Assembly (NCBI RefSeq): GCF_032854445.1
Contig: NC_088295.1
Coordinates: forward strand, 5,150,501-5,210,500
DNA: 60,000 nucleotides
Direction of reading: 5' to 3'
From: Liolophura sinensis
Taxonomy: Eukaryota; Mollusca; Polyplacophora; Chitonida; Chitonidae
A program made the position numbers and the translations under genes. Position 1 is the first letter of the stretch, and the number at the start of each line of letters is the position of its first letter. The notes under the pieces are model-generated. The model was not told the DNA's origin. It searched no databases and worked only from the letters and a program-made list of their open reading frames with translations. This document shows positions 48,801 to 57,800 of this stretch, in pieces.

Positions 48801-51800
48801 GAATTTGTACCCTTGGGGTGCTTACAATTATCCGGAAGCACTGCTGTCGCCATCCCATGGGGACTAATCATGTGACGAGAGCAGCGAATAATGTCACGAT
48901 TGGCAAAGCTATATGTAGTCTGGTGACACTAGTGTTTCTAAACCATAACTTTTAATAAGCGCCTTTGGTTTCCTTCGAGCTCTGTGTTGAGTCAGTTGTT
49001 AAGACAGGAATCAAGTACATACATGAGTATAAGGCAGCTTTACCGGACGAGTGACAGCATGTTACTTGTATCAACTTGTTAATCTCTTCTTCCAGTCCCT
49101 AGGACACAGGATGTGCGATTTCAAACCAGATTTTGTTCAGGGGATTTGGAAATTTCCCATCTCCCGCAGGTTGTAGCACTTTGGTGAACGTGTGCACAAA
49201 CTAATGTTCTTTGTAGACCACTTGTCTTCCACCAGTATAATGTGCAAATCTGTATGTCACCTGTGGGAAAGTTTTCCAATAACTTGCCAAAGGTATCTGG
49301 TTTTCCTCGAGCACTTTAATTTCCTCCACCTACATGTACATGTACAGTGTAAATGCTTGAGTATATACAAGATTCTTGAGTATGGCGTTAAGCTAAAGTC
49401 AAATAAATAAAATAATTGAATGTTGTATACACTGTGCTCAGGACCTGGACAAGATCCTGGATGAGATCAGCCTTGTGAACCTCCAGGTGGACGAACTGAC
49501 TGTGCCTCCTGGTCTGATTGATGCACTGAAGAAGTTTGGAGAGGCTGGTTTTCAGGAGATAAATACAACAGAGTACAAGAGTCAGGTAACAGAGAGCTTG
49601 GCTATCTAATTTCTGTTTCACACATCTAATCTGGCTTCATTTGGCAGAACCAGAGCTCATGGAAGGACATCCCTGGATGGATCACATATCTTGTGCCGAA
49701 TTGTTTTTGTTTAAAATATCTATGGAGAAACACTTAGTCTCTTTTAATGACTAGAGTAGATTGTAGGCATTATTCCATTTCAAATTATTACCTATAAAGG
49801 ATGTCAGAGGATCACCAACTACGTTGTCGGCTTAATAGTACATTTAGGGTAGTCATTTCATGCATTTCTATCTTTTATTCCACATATTCATGTTTGAATC
49901 ACAAATGACAAAGAAGTTAATTGCCCAGCCATAAGGCATTAAATCTGATAGTTTAGGTTTGTTTTTCTTTGCCCTCACTGATTGAGAGATGAGTGTACAA
50001 GCACTGACATCATGGCTGCTGTGTGTATCATGGCTGCTGTGTGTATCATGGCTGCTGTGTGTGCCATGCATTGCGCCATGCCTGCGGTCTCCCCGTGTAT
50101 CACCATATGAACCAGTAGTATGGCACAGTCATGTTCTAGTTGATCCTGTTGAACAACAACATCATTGTAACATAACTGAAGTAACGGGGAAACTGTAGGG
50201 GAAAAAAAGCACTACATATATGTGTGTAACTGAGATATTAACCCTTTGTTTGTCCATGGCAGGCCAGAATGGTGAGTACAGTAGAATGTCGCATGGAGTG
50301 CACAGTCGCTTGTCAGGAGACAAAATCTTTTGCTTGTAATTTGTTGGTAGACTGTGCATGTGTCAAGCTTTTTCAGGATTTTCACCTTCCCACCACCTGC
50401 TTCAGACAGTGTGATTATTTAATCAACAGTTTAACAGTATTCTGTTCAACTGCTTGATTTTCCGATCTGTCAGTCACTCCACGTTCATTACAGCAGAACT
50501 GAATGCTGAAAGTTGTAAAGAGGGCATTGTTAAAGATTGGTCATGTTATATTATGGCAGGAAAATTATTCCCTTTCGTCAGATGTATAGATTTTCCAATA
50601 GTAAGACAGCTCCTGAACACAATTCCTCTTTGCCGTCAGAGAGTAATGCGATAAATGCACAAAATTATTTCTTATGTATGCATAAACATGCATGTTGTCC
50701 AAGACCTCCAAAATTTCTCATTCCTTCATTAGCACGAGAATTGCCAAAACTGTTCTCATTTTTCCATTAACATAATTATTGTCTAAACCATTTTGATTGG
50801 TCCTTCAGCATAAATGTGATTTTTGTGGAAGACCATTCTGGTTGACCTTTTAGCGTGTTTATGGCTGATAAAGAGCATTATCATTGATTGTTTCAAACAA
50901 TTGCTGACCAGGACCATTTTCATTTTCCCATAAATTTTCATTTTGCTATTAGTGACTTCAGTAATGTTTCTTTTTGCATGAGCCCTTTATGACATCATAT
51001 GTGCAGATTGTGAAAACCTGCTAAGAGAAATAACGTTAGCATAAGCTGTCATCTACATGTTGGCCTACAGGTAGTTTGGTGGAGTGCATGTTTTAGTTCA
51101 TTCAGGGTCGGTTGTTGAGGACCAACAGGTCACTTGTACCTTCTAACAAGAAGAGAGCATTTTCAATACATTTATATTGTACAAAAGAAGGTATACTTGC
51201 ATGAAAATACATTATCTCCTCTTAATAGTAGAAGTAGTGTTTTTTTCACATTTCCGTTACTAAACCATGGTGGACATCTCTAAATATATAGTTGTTATGG
51301 TTAGAAGAAGTGCATGGTGACTACTACCTTCATATAGAGAAATTCTCACTAATACTCTTCTTGCTAGGAGCTGTCAGGATTTTTCAAAACTTCAGTACAT
51401 GCAGTTGTTCAGTTTAGAAAACATCCATTGGCAAGCACATATATATTGTCAAGGTTGCCACATGTAAATATGGCATGGAGATCTTAAGCATGATAATGAT
51501 ACATCAGTTCTGGCATGCCAATTTGTATGCATCTCAGTGCAAAGGTGTGATGCACATCATGCATGTTCAATTAAAGGATCATTTACACCATCATTTTTTG
51601 CATGAACCATCATTTTTACCATGGAGTTTACCAGTAAAGGATCATGTCCATTGTCATTGTCGAATTTTAATGACAATAAATGGTGAACGATACACGTATG
51701 GCCTTTTGTGTAATCTAAGATTTGTTAAAGACCACTTATCTTCCACGAATATGGTGTGCATTAAGTAGCTGTGCATTACTATTGGGAAAGGTCTGTTGTA

Positions 51801-54800
51801 CACTGTTTACTTCGGTTTTCTCCACCCAAGAAGATGACTGCCATAGTTTGAGGGAAAAGTTTTTGATTATCCTGTTAAACAATGCTTGACTAAATAAATA
51901 AATGGTCTGCATGATGGATATAGTGGGAAGGATACTTCGCACCATAACTTCACCATTGACCACAGTTGTTACATCAGCAAACTCTACATGTGGATGAGGT
52001 ATTGTTGTGATGACTCTCTGTAGCCCATATGACATGCCTGCAAGCTGTAAAGACCTCACCGTCCTGTGCACCTGACCGCGCGCATCCCTACTGAACAGGG
52101 CTACAGTACTGGGTGTATATGTAGCGAGAGGGCATACCAGTGTATATTAAGTCAGGTGTCTGGTTGTTCCTAGTGAAGGTATTTGCCTATTAACCCAAGT
52201 TATTTTGTTTATACTTTTCTAGGAGCTGATAAGCTATGGCCAGTGGTTTCTGTATATTTATCCCATATCACATTTCATAGCTGTTGTACGAGATTTGCGA
52301 GATGTACATAGTCCTGTTGCTTGTTATTGCTCATTTCTCTGGATATTTCAGATCGACCAGAACTTGACCTCAGTGAATCTGTACGACCTTGCCTCAACAT
52401 TGGAAAGGGTGGGCACACAGCTGGCGAACAGTAGTACTAAAAGCCTACACGGGGTATGTCCATGTGCAAAATTCTCCTGAAACAAGTTGGTTGATAGCTG
52501 ATAATGATCACAGGCACCTGTTGTAGTTAGTGGTTAAGCATCACTGAGTAGATATTAATTGCAAACTACAGTATGTATCATTTACATATAAAGTTACTCT
52601 AACTGTAAAGTTACTCTCTGAAAACTAGTATTACTAGTTGTGTAGTGTACCTGCTGTGTGTGAGGTAAAACATGCTGTGACCACATGCAGTACTCACACT
52701 GTACAGATACTGTGTCTGTAGTGTTCCTGTATGTGCTGTGTGTGACCAGATGTACTTACACTGTACAGATACTGTGTCTGTAGTGTACCTGTATGTGTTG
52801 TGTGTGACCAGATGTACTTACACTGTACAGATACTGTGTCTGTAGTGTTCCTGTATGTGCTGTGTGTGACCAGATGTACTGACACTGTACAGGTACTGTG
52901 TCTGTAGTGTTCCTGTATGTGCTGTGTGTGACCAGATGTACTTACACTGTGCAGGTACTGTGTCTGTAGTGTTCCTGTATGTGCTGTGTGTGACCAGATG
53001 TACTTACACTGTGCAGGTACTGTGTCTGTAGTGTTCCTGTATGTGCTGTGTGTGACCAGATGTACTTACACTGTACAGGTACTGTGTCTGTAGTGTTCCT
53101 GTATGTGCTGTGTGTGACCAGATGTACTTACACTGTACAGGTACTGTGTCTGTAGTGTACCTGTATGTGTTGTGTGTGACCAGATGTACTTACACTGTAC
53201 AGGTACTGTGTCTGTAGTGTTCCTGTATGTGCTGTGTGTGACCAGATGTACTTACACTGTGCAGGTACTGTGTCTGTAGTGTTCCTGTATGTGCTGTGTG
53301 TGACCAGATGTACTTACACTGTACAGGTACTGTGCCTGTAGTGTTCCTGTATGTGCTGTGTGTGACCAGATGTACTTACACTGTACAGGTACTGTGCCTG
53401 TAGTGTTCCTGTATGTGCTGTGTGTGACCAGATGTACTTACACTGTACAGGTACTGTGCCTGTAGTGTTCCTGTATGTGTTGTGTGTGACCAGATGTACT
53501 TACACTGTACAGGTACTGTGCCTGTAGTGTTCCTGTATGTGTTGTGTGTGACCAGATGTACTTACACTGTACAGGTACTGTGTCTGTAGTGTGCCTGTAT
53601 GTGTTGTGTGTGACCAGATGTACTTACACTTTACAGGTACTGTGTCTGTAGTGTTCCAGTGTGTGTTGTGTGTGACCAGACATACACTGTGCAGGTACTG
53701 TGCCTGTAGTGTACCTGTATGTGTTGTGTGTGACCAGATGTACTTACACTGTACAGGTACTGTGTCTGTAGTGTTCCTGTATGTGTTGTGTGTGACCAGA
53801 TGTACTTACACTGTACAGGTACTGTGTCTGTAGTGTACCTGTATGTGTTGTGTGTGACCAGATGTACTTACACTGTACAGGTATTGTGTCTGTAGTATGT
53901 GTTATAGAAAACATGAAACATGCAATTACTATCAGTTGTACTTACCTGTACTTACCTGTATTGTTTCTGTATTCTGACAGCCAGATCATCAAGGTGACTT
54001 AAACAGAACACTGCACAACCAATCTGCCCAGCTGCGTAGGATTTCTGACACCATCATCGGGCAAATGAAGATACAAGTGGTATGTCTTATCCCAAAACCA
54101 CAGCCCATCCCTACCCATCTCCTCCTCTCCTTCTTCTAGCTTCTACATCTATATCATGGGACCATCACAGGTTTTGAAATAGTGCATAACAATGAAAGTG
54201 GAGAAAAATTTGATTGAAGAGGGAAATGTTTAAGTGAAAATTTCTTGAGCATGGTATTCAACAGTGATCAGGTAAATATTACAAGAAATGTTGGTTTGGT
54301 TTCTTAAATAAAAGCTTACCACTTCTCTGGCAGAACTTATCTGCCCAAACTTATCTGCCCAGTGTACTTTGACTAACAGTATCATGTTTGGTGTCTTCAG
54401 CATTGCGTTTCAGTGACACAACTCTTTACTGATTGACCCTAAATGTTGATATACTGTGACTGAATGGGGTGTCCTGTCTGGTGTCTTTAGCATTGTGTTT
54501 CAGTGAGGCAGGTTTGTACTGATCGATCCCTGGTGTCTTTATACTGTGACTGAGGGGGGTGTCCTGTCTAGTGTCTTCAGCATTGTGTTCCAGTGAGGGA
54601 ACATTGTAGTAGAACATATGGATACACTGTCAGGTAATTGACAGAATTAGTGTTTAAAGCAAATTGTAAAACCAAGTCAACAAAACTTAAAAGATTTTGA
54701 ATCAGTTGTATTTGTGACATTCAGACAAGAAAGTAACATGTATGTTTCATTTCAGACTATCCTAAATGATTCTGTGAACAATCTGGAGACAAAGATCGAC

Positions 54801-57800
54801 ATGAAGGTAGGACAGGTGACAAAACATGTCCCGTTGTAGTTCTTCAGAAGTCATTGTATTGAACACACTGCAAATATACCAGTAATTATACATTCCACCA
54901 GAAATGTGAAATAGTAATCACGTACCACTTTACCAATTGATGGATGTAAATTGGTGAGTGTCATCCAGCTCTAGCAGTAATTTTCCACTTTACCAAATGA
55001 TGGATGTAAATTGGTGAGTGTCATCCAGCTCTAGCTGTAATTTTCCACTTTACCAAATGATGGATATAAATTGGTGAGTGTCATCCAGCTCTAGTGGTAA
55101 TTTTCCACTTTACCAAATGATGGATGTAAATTGGTGAGTGTCATCCAGCTCTAGATGTAATTTTCCACTTTACCAAATGATGGATATAAATTGGTGAGTG
55201 TCATCCAGCTCTAGCTGTAATTTTCCACTTTACCAAATGATGGATATAAATTGGTGAGTGTCATCCAGCTCTAGCTGTAATTTTCCACTTTACCAAATGA
55301 TGGATATAAATTGGTGAGTGTCATCCAGCTCTAGCTGTAATTTTCCACTTTACCAAATGATGGATGTAAATTGGTGAGTGTCATCCAGCTCTAGCGGTAA
55401 TTTTCCACTTTACCAAATGATGGATGTAAATTGGTGAGTGTCATCCAGCTCTAGCGGTAATTTTCCACTTTACCCAAATGATGGATATAAATTGGTGAGT
55501 GTCATCCAGCTCTAGCGATAATTTTCCACTTTACCAAATGATGGATATAAATTGGTGAGTGTCATCCAGCTGTAGTGGTAATTTTCCACTTTACCAAATG
55601 ATGGATATAAATTGGTGAGTGTCATCCAGCTCTAGCTGTAATTTTCCACTTTACCAAATGATGGATATAAATTGGTGAGTGTCATCCAGCTCTAGCTGTA
55701 ATTTTCCACTTTACCAAATGATGGATGTAAATTGGTGAGTGTCATCCAGCTCTAGTGGTAATTTTCCACTTTACCAAATGATGGATGTAAATTGGTGAGT
55801 GTCATCCAGCTCTAGCTGTAATTTTCCACTTTACCCAAATGATGGATATAATTTGGTGAGTGTCATCCAGCTCTAGCGATAATTTTCCACTTTACCAAAT
55901 GATGGATGTAAATTGGTGAGTGTCATCCAGGTCTAGCTGTAATTTTCCACTTTACCAAATGATGGATGTAAATTGGTGAGTGTCATCCAGCTCTAGCGGT
56001 AATTTTCCACTTTACCAAATGATGGATGTAAATTGGTGAGTGTCATCCAGCTCTAGTGGTAATTTTCCACTTTACCCAAATGATGGATATAAATTTGTGA
56101 GTGTCATCCAGCTCTAGCGGTAATTTTCCACTTTACCCAAATGATGGATATAAATTGGTGAGTGTCATCCAGCTCTAGCGGTAATTTTCCACTTTACAAA
56201 ATGATGGATATAAATTGGTGAGTGTTATCCAATTCTACCAGTAAATTGATGAATGTTATCCAGTTCTAACAGTAATTTTCCACTTTACCAAATGATGGAT
56301 GTAAATGGGTGAGTGTTATCCAATTGTACCAGTAATTCTCCACTCTTACAAGTGGTTCATGTAGAATGGTTAATGCAATACCATAGTACCAGTAGTTTTC
56401 CATTCTACTTATTCATTGGTGTAAATGAGTGTAAGATAATCGCATTTTGGAACACATGAAAGCTTGTGAGTTGAGATTTCAGACAGGCCATTTTGCATGA
56501 TAACTGCTTTCCAAATCCTTTCAATTACAGAGTGTAACAGAGCAGCTGATTAACTCAATACAAGAAGCTGAGAATAAATTCAACACAAATGGCACAGATA
56601 TCCTGAAAAATGTAAGTAAATAGTTGTTTCATCTCGGCTTTGTGAGTCTAGGTGAGGCAATTTGTAGTAGAGGGAAGAGTGTAATGTTGTTAGTGTTGAT
56701 ATCAGTGTACAGTCAGGTGTTGCTGTTTAGCTTGGGTGTGAATATAGGTGTACATATTCCTGTTTAGCTTGGGTGTGAATATGGGTGTACAGTCAGGTAT
56801 TCCTGTTTAGCTTGGGTGTGAATATAGGTGTACAGTCAGGTGTTGCTGTTTAGCTTGGGTGTGAATATAGGTGTAGTCAGATATTCCTGTTTAGCTTGGG
56901 TGTGAATATAGGTGTACAGTCAGGTGTTGCTGTTTAGCTTGGGTGTGAATGTAAGTGTACAGTTACGGGTTCGTGTTTAGCTTGGGTGTGAATGTAGGTG
57001 TACAGTCAGGTGTTCCTGTTTAGCTTAGGTGTGAATGTAAGTGTACAGTTACGTGTTCGTGTTTAGCTTGGGTGCGAATGTAAGCGTAACGTCAGGTGTT
57101 CCTGTTTAGCTTGGGTGTGAATGTAAGTGTACAGTCAGGTGTTTGTGTTTAGCTTGGGTGTGAATATAAGTGTACAGTCAGGTGTTCCTGTTTAACTTGG
57201 GTGTGAATAAAAATGTACAGTCTGGTGTTCCTGTGTAGCTTGAGAGTGAATGGAAGTGTACAGTCAGGTGTTCCTGTTTAGCTTGGGTGTGAATATAAGT
57301 GTACAGTCAGGCGTTCCTGTTTAGCTTGGCTGTGAATGAAGTCTTTAGACTAAATGAAGATATGCAGTCAGTGACATTGGGATCATTCATAGCTTGTTCA
57401 GGCGGATGTATTGTTTAAATATGATGTTAAAAGAAAGTGATTTGCTATGTTAACTTTCCATTTTTAGTTCACATGTACACATTTTGGGGTTTAATGGTCA
57501 TATAATTCCTAGAACGGCCAATTGTGGGCATTCTTCTTAAATGATAGACATAATGGCACTGTTTCTGTATTCTGTCCTCAGATTCTACCTGAGGAGACTA
57601 AGAAGGTGAAGGAATCGGTGAGCTCATTCGCTCAGGATGTCGCTCATCAGGTGAGATACCTTTACACATAGGTAATGTTTTCTCAGGTAAATATGACAAG
57701 GCTGATAAACAAATACAAAAGTTAGAGTCAAAGTCTCATTAACACAGGAACTCTTTTTTTCATTGAAATAATTTGTGACATATTCCTTTAACAGTTTACA